Assembly (NCBI RefSeq): GCF_900215245.1
Contig: NZ_LT907842.1
Location: 5,890,001-5,954,000 of the forward strand
Reading direction: 5' to 3'
Length of the DNA: 64,000 nucleotides
Source of the DNA: Pseudomonas fluorescens
Lineage (GTDB): Bacteria > Pseudomonadota > Gammaproteobacteria > Pseudomonadales > Pseudomonadaceae
Below, piece after piece: positions 8,739-17,566 of this stretch (position 1 is the first letter of the stretch; each line of letters opens with the position of its first letter). The position numbers and the translations under genes were made by a program. Under the pieces are notes generated by a model that was not told the DNA's origin, ran no database searches, and worked only from the letters and a program-made list of their open reading frames with translations.

Positions 8739-9416
8739 ATGCGCTTCGCAGCCCTTCTTTTACTGCTAGCACTCACCGGCCCTGCCTGGGCAGCGCAAAT
8801 GGCAGTGGTCATGCCCAATGGCGCGGTGGTCTACAAGAAAGTCGAGAGCATCCGTGAACGCAAGTTCGCCAACCTGGTGGAACAGAAAACCGATTTCAGC
8901 TGTGGCGCCGCCGCACTGGCGACCATCCTGCGCCAAGCCTATTGGATGGACGTGGATGAAGACCATGTCATCAAGGGCATGCTGGTCAACGCTGACCAGA
9001 ATCTGGTGCGCACCCAAGGTTTCTCCATGCTCGACATGAAGCGCTACCTGGAAAGCATCCACATGCGCGCCAAGGGCTACCGGATTACACCTGAGGTACT
9101 GACCACCGTAAAAGTGCCGGTTGTGGTGCTGTTGGACATTCGCGGCTACAAGCACTTCGTGGTGTTGCAACGCGCTGACAAGGACTGGGCCTATATCGGC
9201 GACCCCGTGCTGGGCAACAAGCGTTACGCCAAGGACGATTTCGTCAAGGGTTGGAACGGCATCGTGTTCGCCGTCATCGGTGAGGGCTATGACAAGGCCA
9301 ACGCCCTGCTCACCCCGCCCACCCCACTGACCGCCAAGAACCAACTGAACGAGTTCAGCCCGGTACGCGACAGTGAACTGATGGACTTCGGTTTTATCCA
9401 GAGCGACTTCTTTTAG
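8739..9416 (+). CDS. fapD: FapD, C39-family cysteine protease of the Fap system
   Basis: 225 residues with a signal peptide (1 to about 19, ending PAWAA). The peptidase C39 fold is marked by Gln49, catalytic Cys55 in TDFSCGAAALA, His139 in YKHFVVLQ and Asp155 in YIGDPVLG. In C39 bacteriocin exporters this domain cleaves double-glycine leaders. In the Fap system FapD is needed for fibre production and probably processes Fap components in the periplasm. It is separated from fapC by the hairpin and from fapE by 37 bp. Confidence 0.9.
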   Translation: MRFAALLLLLALTGPAWAAQMAVVMPNGAVVYKKVESIRERKFANLVEQKTDFSCGAAALATILRQAYWMDVDEDHVIKGMLVNADQNLVRTQGFSMLDMKRYLESIHMRAKGYRITPEVLTTVKVPVVVLLDIRGYKHFVVLQRADKDWAYIGDPVLGNKRYAKDDFVKGWNGIVFAVIGEGYDKANALLTPPTPLTAKNQLNEFSPVRDSELMDFGFIQSDFF

Positions 9417-9453
9417 AGGCGCAATAAGGAGCAGGACGCTCCAGGAGCACACG

Positions 9454-10203
9454 ATGAACACTTTCCGTTGGCTGACGGTGATGTGCCTGGCAGCCTCTGC
9501 ACCTGCTTATGCGACCTCGGCGTTCAAGCCGATCGAACTCAAAGACTCGGAAATGGCCGAGCTGCGCGGACGCTATGTGATGCCGGGCCGGATTATCAGC
9601 TTTGGCATCGTCATGAGCAGCACCTGGACCAATGCCGCCGGTGCGACCGTCACTGGCACCGCCAATATGCAAGTCAATTCGTCCACCGTGACCCCTCAGT
9701 TTTATGTGCAAGTCACCGGCAATGACGGCAACGGCATCGTCAAGCAACCTCAAGGCACCGGCACGGTCATCGGCGGCTCCGGCCTCGGAACGGGACAGGG
9801 CGTGACGCAAAGCGTACGCGCCGCTGGCGACGGCAACACCGCCAGCAACGGCGTGGACATCAACGTCACCCAAAACGGTTTGGCCCCCGCCAACTACGTG
9901 CAATCAGGGCAAGCGCTAATGGCAGGCCAAACCATCAGCGGTGGCACCGCTGCCGGCCAGGTCACGGTATCGGCCAAGAACGGCGGGCTGCAAATGGCAC
10001 TTCAGGCCAATAACAACCAGGGCAATGTGGTGCAGCAAATTGGCAGCGGCAACGTCCTGCAAGGCACGGTCATTCAAGGCAACAGCAACTTTGTAAACAA
10101 TATGACCCAACTCAACGTGGTGCTGGGTAACAACGGATTAAACAACATCACCCAGAACCTTAACCTCGATCAACTCAAAGGCCTACGCCCTTCAGGTTAT
10201 TGA
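9454..10203 (+). CDS. fapE: FapE, extracellular amyloid-associated protein
   Basis: 249 residues with CAGGAG upstream of the ATG and a signal peptide (1-20, ending PAYA). Near the mature N-terminus is LKDSEMAELRGRYVMPGRIISFGIVMS, a segment found in FapE proteins. The rest is Asn/Gly/Gln-rich with hydrophobic alternation, for example NNNQGNVVQQIGSGNVLQG. FapE is known as a minor constituent of purified fibres and needs FapF for export. Position between fapD and fapF supports the call. Confidence 0.88.
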   Translation: MNTFRWLTVMCLAASAPAYATSAFKPIELKDSEMAELRGRYVMPGRIISFGIVMSSTWTNAAGATVTGTANMQVNSSTVTPQFYVQVTGNDGNGIVKQPQGTGTVIGGSGLGTGQGVTQSVRAAGDGNTASNGVDINVTQNGLAPANYVQSGQALMAGQTISGGTAAGQVTVSAKNGGLQMALQANNNQGNVVQQIGSGNVLQGTVIQGNSNFVNNMTQLNVVLGNNGLNNITQNLNLDQLKGLRPSGY

Positions 10204-10252
10204 ACTACGCTGAGCCTCGGCACTTACGCATTAGAAAGGGACGGCTTATTTC

Positions 10253-11563
10253 ATGCATCGATCGTTATCGTTACGTACCGTGATTTGTTTGAGTACGCTA
10301 TTGCCGGCATCCATGCTCTACGCCGCGCCGGACGCCGACATCGAAACCTTAAAACAGCAACTTCTGGAGCTCAAGCAACGCTATGAAGTGCAGCAAAAAG
10401 CACTGGCGGTGCTGGAACAACGTGTACGGCAAGTAGAAGACCAACCCGCAACGCCCGCGCCTAAACGCTTGGCCAAGTCCCCCGCCGACTTCCAGAAAGG
10501 CGGCACTACCGTGGCAGGTCATACGCCTGGAGTGGGCGCTGCGGCGGCGTCAGGTGGCGCGGGCGGCGGCAGTTCCTACGGGCAAAGTCTCAAGGACGAC
10601 TCGGCGCCGGCACAAAGTGTCAGCAACCTCTATAACGAGGCCAGCGGCTTTTTCGGCAACGGCAAATTCAGCTTTGAGACCGGCGTCACCTATGCCCGCT
10701 ACGACGCCCGGCAGTTATCGCTCAACGGCTTTTTGGCACTGGACTCGATCTTCCTCGGGAATATCAACCTGGACCGGATCAAATCCGACAGTTGGACGCT
10801 GGACCTGACCGGGCGCTACAACCTGGACAATCGCTGGCAGTTCGACCTGAACGTACCGGTGGTCTACCGCGAATCGACGTACCAGTCGGGGGGTGTCAAC
10901 GGCGACGCCAACGCCATGTCGGAAGCCTCCGTCACTCGAGACCCGACCATCGGCGACGTGAACTTCGGGATTGCCTACAAATTCCTCGATGAGACTGCCA
11001 ACCTGCCGGACGCTGTGGTTTCGGTGCGCGTCAAGGCCCCCACTGGCCAGGAGCCCTACGGCATCAAGCTGATCGAGCAAGCCAATAACAATAACCTGGC
11101 CGTGCCGGAAAGCCTGCCGACGGGTAACGGGGTGTGGTCGGTGACGCCAGGCATCTCCCTGGTGAAAACCTTCGATCCGGCGGTGCTGTTCGGTTCGCTG
11201 TCGTATACCCATAACTTCGAGGAGTCGTTCGGCGATATCAGCCCCAACGTCAATCAGAAAGTCCCCGGCAAAATCAGCCTGGGCGACAGCTTTCAACTCG
11301 GCGTAGGGGTAGCTTTCGCGCTCAACGAGAAAATGAGCATGTCGTTTTCCGTGTCGGACCTGGTGCAGCGTAAGAGCAGGATCAAGCAGACCGGCCAAGA
11401 CTGGCAATCGGTGGTATCCAGCGACGCCAACGCCGGTTATTTCAACGTGGGCATGACCATTGCCGCGTCGGAAAACCTGACGATCGTACCGAACCTGTCC
11501 ATCGGCATGACGGATGATGCGCCGGACTTTACGTTCAGCTTGAAATTCCCGTACTACTTTTAA
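10253..11563 (+). CDS. fapF: FapF, outer-membrane secretion pore for amyloid subunits
   Basis: 436 residues. A signal peptide (1-25, ending LYAA) is followed by a coiled coil at about 28-65 ([21 protein letters not shown] region), then a Gly/Ala/Ser-rich linker, and from about residue 125 a beta barrel with alternating strands and a terminal Phe (FPYYF). The characterised homologue is a trimeric barrel whose N-terminal coiled coil gates the pore and which secretes FapB, FapC and FapE. It is the last gene of the operon, followed by a strong hairpin. Confidence 0.92.
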   Translation: MHRSLSLRTVICLSTLLPASMLYAAPDADIETLKQQLLELKQRYEVQQKALAVLEQRVRQVEDQPATPAPKRLAKSPADFQKGGTTVAGHTPGVGAAAASGGAGGGSSYGQSLKDDSAPAQSVSNLYNEASGFFGNGKFSFETGVTYARYDARQLSLNGFLALDSIFLGNINLDRIKSDSWTLDLTGRYNLDNRWQFDLNVPVVYRESTYQSGGVNGDANAMSEASVTRDPTIGDVNFGIAYKFLDETANLPDAVVSVRVKAPTGQEPYGIKLIEQANNNNLAVPESLPTGNGVWSVTPGISLVKTFDPAVLFGSLSYTHNFEESFGDISPNVNQKVPGKISLGDSFQLGVGVAFALNEKMSMSFSVSDLVQRKSRIKQTGQDWQSVVSSDANAGYFNVGMTIAASENLTIVPNLSIGMTDDAPDFTFSLKFPYYF

Positions 11564-11574
11564 GGCCCGCAAGG

Positions 11575-11612
11575 AAAAGCCCCGCAACGATAAGGGTCGT
11601 TGCGGGGCTTTT
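11575..11612. terminator. Bidirectional terminator between fapF and the sigma-54 activator gene
   Basis: A perfect 16-bp stem, AAAAGCCCCGCAACGA with its complement, encloses a six-base loop. It is T-rich at the end in both directions and sits between convergent genes. Confidence 0.85.
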
Positions 11613-11625
11613 CGGTTTACCCGCC

Positions 11626-12951
11626 CTAGCGGATCTGGTGTTTGTGCAGCAACCGGTAGAACGTCGGCCGGGACACGCCCAGCATGCGGGCCGCGATGCT
11701 CAGGTTATCGCTGTGCCGGTTGAGCACATCACACAACGCCTGACGTTCGGCGCGGTGCTTATAATCTTCCAGTGTAGCCATCGGCGGCACGATTGCTGGT
11801 TCGTCTTGGAGTCCCAGATCAACGGCTTCGATCTGGCGCCCTTCTGCCAGTACCAGGCCACGGCGCACGCGGTTGGCCAACTCGCGCACATTCCCCGGCC
11901 ACGGGTGTTGCCCCATTGCAACGAGGGCCTCCTCGCTGAAACTGCGTGGCCGACGCCCGGTTTCCTGACTGTAGAAGCGCGAGAAGTGATTGGCCAGCAT
12001 GGCCACGTCGCCATGTCGCTCACGCAGGGGCGCAGTCACCACCTGCAGGACATTGAGCCGGTAATACAAGTCTTCTCGAAACGAGCCCTTTGCAACCGCG
12101 GCTTCCAGATCAACGTGGGTGGCTGCCAACACCCGCACATCCACTGCAATGGGCTGGCTGCCGCCAACGCGTTCGATCTGTTTTTCCTGGAGAAAACGCA
12201 ACAGATTGGCTTGCAATTCCATCGGCAAATCGCCAATTTCATCGAGAAACAAGGTGCCACCGTGGGCCGCCTCGATCCGCCCGACCTTACGCTGATGAGC
12301 ACCGGTGAACGCGCCTTTTTCATGGCCGAACAGTTCGGACTGGATGAGGTGCTCGGGAATCGCGCCGCAGTTGATTGCGACAAACGGCTTGGCATGGCGC
12401 TGGGATTGACGATGCAGCGTCTTGGCCACCAACTCTTTGCCGGTGCCGCTTTCGCCCCGAATCAACACGGGAGACTCCGTTGGCGCGAGTTTGGCCAGTA
12501 ATTTGCGCAACTCGCGGATCGGTCGGCTGTCACCCAGCAACTCATGTTCCTGCGCATCAATCAGCGTGTGGCCTTTGCCCCGCAGGCGCGCCATACCGAA
12601 CGCACGCCCGAGGGTGACCTGCACGCGCGCGACATCAAACGGCAAGGTGTGGAAGTCAAAAAACCACTCACAGACAAAATCACCGACATTTTGCAGGCGC
12701 AAAACATCCTGACTGAGCACGGCGATCCATTCGGTGCCACTGCGGCTGATCAGTTCCTTGACCGCTTCGGGACGCTCCAGGTGAAAGGGCTGTAAACGCA
12801 ACAGCCCCACATCACACGACCGATCACCCACGGCGCTCAGGGCGCAGCTGTCCACCTCCCACCCGGCGGCGCGCAGGCCAGGCAACAGGCCGTGACAGTC
12901 ATCGCAGGGGTCAACCACCAAAAGGCGTCGCTGAACAGGTGTAACAACCAT
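11626..12951 (-). CDS. Sigma-54-dependent transcriptional activator, VpsR/FleQ-like, candidate fap regulator
   Basis: 441 residues. The N-terminal domain (1 to about 125) is receiver-like but lacks a convincing phospho-acceptor pattern and resembles the VpsR-type domain. The AAA+ domain covers about 135-370, with Walker A GESGTGKE at 166-173, the sigma-54 contact loop GAFTGA at 213-218, and Walker [11 protein letters not shown] at 231-240. A Fis-type helix-turn-helix lies at about 405-438 ([18 protein letters not shown]). It therefore should drive -24/-12 promoters. The nearest such promoter is that of fap, and the gene is convergent with fapF. Some relatives bind cyclic-di-GMP through the AAA+ domain; that is family knowledge, not visible here. 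AAGGA precedes the ATG, and a perfect TTGGCGCCAA palindrome lies at 12961-12970. Confidence 0.85.
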   Translation of the reverse strand: MVVTPVQRRLLVVDPCDDCHGLLPGLRAAGWEVDSCALSAVGDRSCDVGLLRLQPFHLERPEAVKELISRSGTEWIAVLSQDVLRLQNVGDFVCEWFFDFHTLPFDVARVQVTLGRAFGMARLRGKGHTLIDAQEHELLGDSRPIRELRKLLAKLAPTESPVLIRGESGTGKELVAKTLHRQSQRHAKPFVAINCGAIPEHLIQSELFGHEKGAFTGAHQRKVGRIEAAHGGTLFLDEIGDLPMELQANLLRFLQEKQIERVGGSQPIAVDVRVLAATHVDLEAAVAKGSFREDLYYRLNVLQVVTAPLRERHGDVAMLANHFSRFYSQETGRRPRSFSEEALVAMGQHPWPGNVRELANRVRRGLVLAEGRQIEAVDLGLQDEPAIVPPMATLEDYKHRAERQALCDVLNRHSDNLSIAARMLGVSRPTFYRLLHKHQIR

Positions 12952-13295
12952 GACTATTCCTTGGCGCCAAAATTGTTAAAGTTATTTATAAACAAAGGTT
13001 TGTGAAACCTGCCGCTAACACTAGCAAGATATTGACGCTGTTCTTGTACCGTTTCGCTATAAGTGTTGGCAAAAAGCCACCTCACGGCGGTTGCAGGTAA
13101 AAAGTTGCAACCCAAGAGAACGTTGATTGGGCTGTTAAAACAGTCGCTTACATGACGTCAATCACGAAAGGTCGAAATTTGTTGTTCTAAGATGTGACCC
13201 GTACCCCGCCATCGTGCATCAGTACAAGTAACTCGCCGCCTGGCTCGCCCAACCGACGGCATTCACTTGATTGGGCATTTAGAGAGAAGACCCAC
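12952..13295. other. 344-bp intergenic region, no gene recognised
   Basis: AT-rich for this genome. It holds the palindrome TTGGCGCCAA (12961-12970), which could serve autoregulation of the activator, and a small dyad ACAAA-GG-TTTGT (12992-13003). A TTGACG at 13032 has a TATAAG only 20 bases downstream, too far for a confident sigma-70 promoter. I see no coding potential beyond a weak N-terminal extension of the next gene. Confidence 0.5.
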
Positions 13296-13556
13296 ATGAA
13301 CGCCCCGCTCCGCATCAACGAAGCTCTTTTGATCGCAGACCGTGCTTTCCAACCCTTTCAGTGCGTGGCCTGGCACGATGGCAATGGCGCCCTCAGCCTG
13401 AGCGTCATCGACCGTACCAATACCCGTATCGGCAGCAAACACCTGACGTCGAGCACTTATACCGACCCGGCGCAATTGGAAGATTTGTTGTTGCAAGCCC
13501 GTGCTGAACTCGACAAAAACGGCCATCAGTTAACGTCGTGGGCAATGCCGAAGTAA
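13296..13556 (+). CDS. Small conserved hypothetical protein, 86 residues
   Basis: Encodes a soluble 86-residue protein beginning MNAPLRINEALLIADRAF, with no signal peptide, membrane segment or motif I recognise. It reads as mixed alpha/beta with the stretch SLSVIDRTNTRIGSK followed by a helix (PAQLEDLLLQARAELDK). The frame is open upstream to 13194, but the ATG at 13296 is preferred because AGAGAGAAGA precedes it, while the upstream extension is Ser/Pro-rich and lacks a ribosome site. It is flanked by the intergenic region on the left and a hairpin on the right. Function unknown. Confidence 0.6.
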   Translation: MNAPLRINEALLIADRAFQPFQCVAWHDGNGALSLSVIDRTNTRIGSKHLTSSTYTDPAQLEDLLLQARAELDKNGHQLTSWAMPK

Positions 13557-13570
13557 ATCGAGACTGCAAC

Positions 13571-13607
13571 GTGCGCTCATTGCATGACCACACCACAATG
13601 AGCGCAC
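13571..13607. terminator. Hairpin between convergent genes
   Basis: GTGCGCTCATTG and CAATGAGCGCAC form a perfect 12-bp stem with a 13-base loop. There is no long T tract, so it may be a factor-assisted terminator serving both the 86-residue gene and the HAD phosphatase gene. Confidence 0.5.
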
Positions 13608-13631
13608 ATTCAGTCAGCGTACAGTGGACGC

Positions 13632-14456
13632 TTACTGTGCCGCGAGAATAAACCGTTCGATCGCTTCTGCGGCACCGTTGTCGATATTACTGCCGGTCAC
13701 TACATTGGCCTGGCGCTTGACCGCCTCTTCCGCCTGCCCCATGGCAATCGACAAGCCGGCAACCTGAAACATTGCCGGGTCATTGCCACCGTCGCCGATG
13801 GCCGCCGTCTGCTCCATGGGCACGCCAAGGTGCGCCGCCAGGGTCTTCAAGGCCTCGCCCTTGTTGGCCAGCATGGCGGTTACGTCCAGGTACACCGGCT
13901 GCGAGCGTGACACCTGAGCCAAGCCGTGCACCTTGGGCTGCAACTGAGCTTCGAGCGTCACCAGCAACTGCGTGTTATTGCTGGCAGCGACGATCTTGTC
14001 GACCCGATCCAGGTACGGCTCAAAACTCTCCACCACCACTGGCCCATAACCGAGGCCATTGGCTTCACGCTGCTCCATCGGCCCGGATCGGTCACGGCGC
14101 AGCCAATCACCGTCGGCAAACACCCAAACCTCTACGTCCGGCTCTGCTGAAAACAGCGCCAGGGTCACCAGCGCCGCCTCCATCGGCAGATGATGAGCAA
14201 CCAGGATGCTGCCATCCGGGTTGATCAGCGTGCCGCCATTAAAGCCGGCGACCGGAACATCAATGCCGAAGGTTTCGATCAGGTGCCGCATGGCCTTGGG
14301 TGGCCGCCCACTGGCCAGGCTGAAAAACACCCCGGCGTCGCGCAAGGCGCGAATGGCATCTGCCGTGCGCTGGCTCAGGCTGTGGTCCGGATGCAACAAC
14401 GTGCCGTCCACATCGCTGAGGATAAAACGGATGGGATGAATCGCTGCGTCACTCAT
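13632..14456 (-). CDS. Cof-type HAD-IIB sugar-phosphate phosphatase-like hydrolase
   Basis: 274 residues. HAD motif I is SDVDGTLL near residue 15, with both Asp residues present. Motif II is the SGRPP segment, and motif IV is IGDGGNDPAMFQVAG near residue 220, followed by AMGQAEEAVK, typical of the Cof/YbiV class. Such enzymes remove phosphate from sugar phosphates and related metabolites. Its ATG overlaps the zwf stop by four bases (ATGA), so it is translated as part of the gnd-zwf unit. It may act as a repair or overflow phosphatase for pentose-phosphate intermediates (inference). Confidence 0.85.
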   Translation of the reverse strand: MSDAAIHPIRFILSDVDGTLLHPDHSLSQRTADAIRALRDAGVFFSLASGRPPKAMRHLIETFGIDVPVAGFNGGTLINPDGSILVAHHLPMEAALVTLALFSAEPDVEVWVFADGDWLRRDRSGPMEQREANGLGYGPVVVESFEPYLDRVDKIVAASNNTQLLVTLEAQLQPKVHGLAQVSRSQPVYLDVTAMLANKGEALKTLAAHLGVPMEQTAAIGDGGNDPAMFQVAGLSIAMGQAEEAVKRQANVVTGSNIDNGAAEAIERFILAAQ

Positions 14457-15976
14457 CCGAGGCTATGCCAGGTGCGGCCATCTCGGGCCAGTAAGGCGTC
14501 GGCCGCTGCCGGGCCGTCTTCACCGGCCTTGTAGGTCTGGATACCATTGTCTTCCTTCCAGGCATCAAGGAACGGCTGCACCGCACGCCAGCCATTTTCG
14601 ATGTTGTCGGCGCGCTGGAACAAGGTCTGGTCACCGGTCATGCAGTCATAGATCAGGGTTTCATACCCGGTCGATGGCTGCATTTCGAAGAAGTCCTTGT
14701 AGTCGAAACCCAACTCGATATTAGCCATCTCCAGGGTCGGCCCAGGCTTTTTCGCCAACAGGTCGAACCACATGCCTTCATTCGGCTGGATCTGGATTTT
14801 CAGGTAGGTGGGCTTGAGCTCATCCACGTCGGTATCGCGGAACTGTGCATACGGTGCGTGCTTGAAGCAGATCACGATTTCCGTGTCGCGAATGCTCATG
14901 CGCTTGCCGGTTCGCAGGTAAAACGGCACGCCGACCCAGCGCCAGTTGTCGATCATCACCTTGAGCGCAACGAACGTCTCGGTGCTGCTGTCGGGCGCGA
15001 CATTGGCTTCTTCGCGGTAACCGGGCAGTTGCTTGCCAGCGATTGCGCCAGCGGTGTACTGGCCGCGTACCGAGTTGGCGCGGGCATCTTCCAAAGACCA
15101 CGGGCGAATAGCGCCGACGACCTTGGCCTTTTCACCGCGCACTGCATCGGCGCCAAACGCCGCGGGCGGCTCCATGGCCACCATCGCCAGCAACTGGAAC
15201 AGATGGTTGGGCACCATGTCCCGCAGGGTGCCGGTTTTTTCGAAGAAATTACCCCGGGTTTCCACACCGACGGTTTCCGCCGCGGTGATTTGCACGTGGT
15301 CGATGTAATGGTTGTTCCAGAACGCTTCGAACAGCACGTTGGAGAAACGGCTGATCAAAATGTTCTGCACCGTTTCCTTGCCCAGGTAATGGTCGATGCG
15401 ATAGATCTGCTTCTCGCTCATCACCTTGAGCAGGCAGGCGTTCAGCGCTTCGGCGGTTGCCAGGTCGGAGCCGAACGGTTTTTCGATCACCACGCGGCGG
15501 AAGGCCTCATCGCTTTCCTCGAGCAGACCGGCGCTGCCCAGGCGCTGCACCACTTCACTGAAGAAGCGCGGTGCAGTGGCCAGGTAAAACACCGCGTTGC
15601 CGGTGCCGCTGTCGGCGATCTTGTTGGCGATGTCGGCATAGGTGCTGTCGTCGAGGAAATCACCCTCGACGTAGCTGATGCCTTTGGCCAACTGGGCCCA
15701 CAGTTCGGGGTCAAGGGCATTTTCACCCTTGCCCTTGACCTTGCTCGCGGCCTCGGTGCGAATGAAATCCTCGAGCTTCTTGGCAAAGTCCGCGTCGCTG
15801 ATGGCATTGTGGTCAACGCCGACAATGCGCAGGCCGTCGCCGAGCAGCCCGTCGCGGCTCAGGTTGTACAGCGCCGGCATGAGCAGGCGCTTGACCAGGT
15901 CGCCATGGGCGCCAAACAGGAACAGTGTGGTTGGGGGTGCAGGTTCGGCCTTGAGTTTCTTGCCGTTAGCCGTCAT
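14453..15976 (-). CDS. zwf: Glucose-6-phosphate 1-dehydrogenase
   Basis: 507 residues, normal for Zwf. It oxidises glucose-6-phosphate to 6-phosphogluconolactone with NADP or NAD, the entry to the Entner-Doudoroff and pentose-phosphate routes in the cytoplasm. The N-terminal nucleotide site reads [13 protein letters not shown] (near residue 20) and the substrate site RIDHYLGKE lies at about 193-201. The [11 protein letters not shown] segment is also present. It lies between gnd and the HAD gene with four-base overlaps at both ends. Pseudomonads often have a second Zwf in the hexR/edd cluster; this copy, paired with gnd, is probably the pentose-phosphate one (inference). Confidence 0.97.
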   Translation of the reverse strand: MTANGKKLKAEPAPPTTLFLFGAHGDLVKRLLMPALYNLSRDGLLGDGLRIVGVDHNAISDADFAKKLEDFIRTEAASKVKGKGENALDPELWAQLAKGISYVEGDFLDDSTYADIANKIADSGTGNAVFYLATAPRFFSEVVQRLGSAGLLEESDEAFRRVVIEKPFGSDLATAEALNACLLKVMSEKQIYRIDHYLGKETVQNILISRFSNVLFEAFWNNHYIDHVQITAAETVGVETRGNFFEKTGTLRDMVPNHLFQLLAMVAMEPPAAFGADAVRGEKAKVVGAIRPWSLEDARANSVRGQYTAGAIAGKQLPGYREEANVAPDSSTETFVALKVMIDNWRWVGVPFYLRTGKRMSIRDTEIVICFKHAPYAQFRDTDVDELKPTYLKIQIQPNEGMWFDLLAKKPGPTLEMANIELGFDYKDFFEMQPSTGYETLIYDCMTGDQTLFQRADNIENGWRAVQPFLDAWKEDNGIQTYKAGEDGPAAADALLARDGRTWHSLG

Positions 15977-16956
15977 TTTTTGGAAGTCTCCACATGGCCG
16001 CCAAAGCCGAAGCGCATGGCAGAGAGCATTTTGTCACCGTAGGTGCTCTGCTGGCGGGAACGGAACCGTGCGAACAGCGAGGTCGACAGCACCGGTACCG
16101 GCACCGCTTGCTCCATCGCCGCTTCGATGGTCCAGCGGCCTTCGCCACTGTCGGCCACGGAGCCGGAGTAACCGTCGAGTTTCGGGTCAGTGGCCAGCGC
16201 GTCAGCGGTCAGGTCCAACAGCCACGACGACACCACGCTGCCACGGCGCCACACTTCGGCGATATCGGCAACGTTGAGGTCGAAGCGCTCGTGCTCCGGC
16301 AGGTTGTCGGAGTTTTTAGTCTTGAGGATGTCGAAGCCTTCGGCAAAGGCCTGCATCATCCCGTACTCAATGCCGTTGTGAATCATCTTCACAAAGTGCC
16401 CGGAACCAGCTGGGCCGGCATGAATGTAACCCTGCTCGGCGCGGCTGTCGGCGGAGACAGAACGGTCTTTGGTGCGAGGGATGTTGCCCAGGCCCGGTGC
16501 CAGGCTGGCGAAGATCGGGTCGAGACGCTGCACGGTTTCGGCGTCACCACCGATCATCATGCAATAGCCGCGCTCCAGCCCCCAGACGCCACCGGAGGTG
16601 CCGACGTCGACGTAATGCAGACCTTTCACCGACAACGCTTGAGCGCGACGGATGTCATCTTTGTACATGGTATTGCCGCCATCGATGATCACGTCACCGT
16701 CTTCAAGCAGCTCACTCAATTGATTAATCGTGTCTTCGGTGGGGGCGCCTGCCGGCAACATCACCCACACGGCGCGTGGCTTTTGCAGCCCGGCGACCAA
16801 CGCCTTCAAGTCGGCAACGCCGGTGGCGCCCTCCTCGCTCAAGCCTTTGACGAATGCTTCGTTACGGTCGTATACAACGGTGGTATGCCCATTGAGCATC
16901 AGGCGCCGCGCAATGTTACCGCCCATGCGGCCTAGTCCGATAATCCCCAGTTGCAT
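15973..16956 (-). CDS. gnd: 6-phosphogluconate dehydrogenase, decarboxylating (short NAD-type)
   Basis: 327 residues, the short form (GntZ/YqeC-like) as opposed to the roughly 470-residue NADP form. Rossmann motif [13 protein letters not shown] at the N-terminus; [13 protein letters not shown], the substrate-binding [17 protein letters not shown] segment and the catalytic stretch [20 protein letters not shown] are all present. It converts 6-phosphogluconate to ribulose-5-phosphate and CO2. It is first in a three-gene minus-strand unit with zwf and the HAD phosphatase. A strong AGGAG site lies 11 bases before the ATG. Confidence 0.95.
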   Translation of the reverse strand: MQLGIIGLGRMGGNIARRLMLNGHTTVVYDRNEAFVKGLSEEGATGVADLKALVAGLQKPRAVWVMLPAGAPTEDTINQLSELLEDGDVIIDGGNTMYKDDIRRAQALSVKGLHYVDVGTSGGVWGLERGYCMMIGGDAETVQRLDPIFASLAPGLGNIPRTKDRSVSADSRAEQGYIHAGPAGSGHFVKMIHNGIEYGMMQAFAEGFDILKTKNSDNLPEHERFDLNVADIAEVWRRGSVVSSWLLDLTADALATDPKLDGYSGSVADSGEGRWTIEAAMEQAVPVPVLSTSLFARFRSRQQSTYGDKMLSAMRFGFGGHVETSKK

Positions 16957-17225
16957 GTGCTGATGCTCCTAACTACTAAATAAATGTGTGACATAGTTTA
17001 TAGCGCAATGAGCCTATTGAGGGTTAGTCCAGAGCGGATCCGTGTAGTTTCATCACAAAAAAATGCCAGCGTTTCAGCATCACCGCCCAAAAAGTCACAG
17101 CGACCACCAAAAATAAAAAAGTTCCATTGCCCCAGAAAAGAATTCAGAATTGCGCTGACTGTTGCCGAGCAGCGCGACTCATGCGTTCCGGCACCGCGAT
17201 CTACCGGCTATTTGCGAGGTAAGCA

Positions 17226-17402
17226 ATGAGCACAGCACAGACGACCCGCCCGCCACAGACCCTTTACGTCAGCGTCCGTCGCGATGAATTGCGCCAATTG
17301 AAAGATGAGCGCGATCAACTGCAGCAGGAAGTCCTGCGCCTGCGCTCACACCTGCAAGCCCAGCTGGATCAGACGTCAGCCGCCCGATCAGCCCTTTGCT
17401 GA
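17226..17402 (+). CDS. 58-residue coiled-coil peptide, function unknown
   Basis: A short ORF from ATG with AGGT eight bases upstream (GCGAGGTAAGCAATG) to a TGA at 17402. After a polar N-terminus (about 12 residues) comes LYVSVRRDELRQLKDERDQL and then an amphipathic continuation to about residue 48. It has Leu at heptad-like positions and is therefore a probable coiled coil. No signal peptide or membrane segment. It precedes cptA on the same strand with 164 bp between. Short ORFs with this start are easily missed; I recall similar unannotated peptides in other pseudomonads but cannot name a family. Confidence 0.6.
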   Translation: MSTAQTTRPPQTLYVSVRRDELRQLKDERDQLQQEVLRLRSHLQAQLDQTSAARSALC

Positions 17403-17442
17403 ACCGCCGCTGAACAGAATGTAAGATAACGTCCACAAAATT

Positions 17443-17458
17443 CTCACAAAGTTTTCAC
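17443..17458 (+). promoter_or_regulatory. Candidate ColR-binding site upstream of cptA
   Basis: CTCACAAAGTTTTCAC agrees at 14 of 16 positions with the ColR consensus reported for P. putida as I remember it (YYNASNNYTTTTTCAC). A cptA homologue is among the genes I recall as ColR-controlled. The consensus is from memory and needs checking. Confidence 0.35.
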
Positions 17459-17487
17459 ATATCCCTCTCGATACTCCCGCGAAGAAG

Positions 17488-17510
17488 GGCCACCCCATGC
17501 ATGGGTGGCC
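17488..17510. terminator. Hairpin in the cptA leader
   Basis: GGCCACCC and GGGTGGCC pair around a seven-base loop, 57 bases before the cptA ATG. It is followed by TCTGTTGCG, not a clean T tract, so it could be a terminator of the 58-residue gene or a leader structure for cptA. Confidence 0.4.
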
Positions 17511-17566
17511 TCTGTTGCGTGCGTCCTTGCGCGTCAACTGCAAAAATTATCGGGTTGGATTACTGG

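Noticed and set aside
13032..13063. Sigma-70 promoter (TTGACG/TATAAG) before the 86-residue gene
   Set aside because: Spacer of 20 bases is too long for a confident call.
13194..13295. N-terminal extension of the 86-residue protein
   Set aside because: No ribosome site at 13194, low-complexity Ser/Pro composition; the ATG at 13296 has a purine-rich site.
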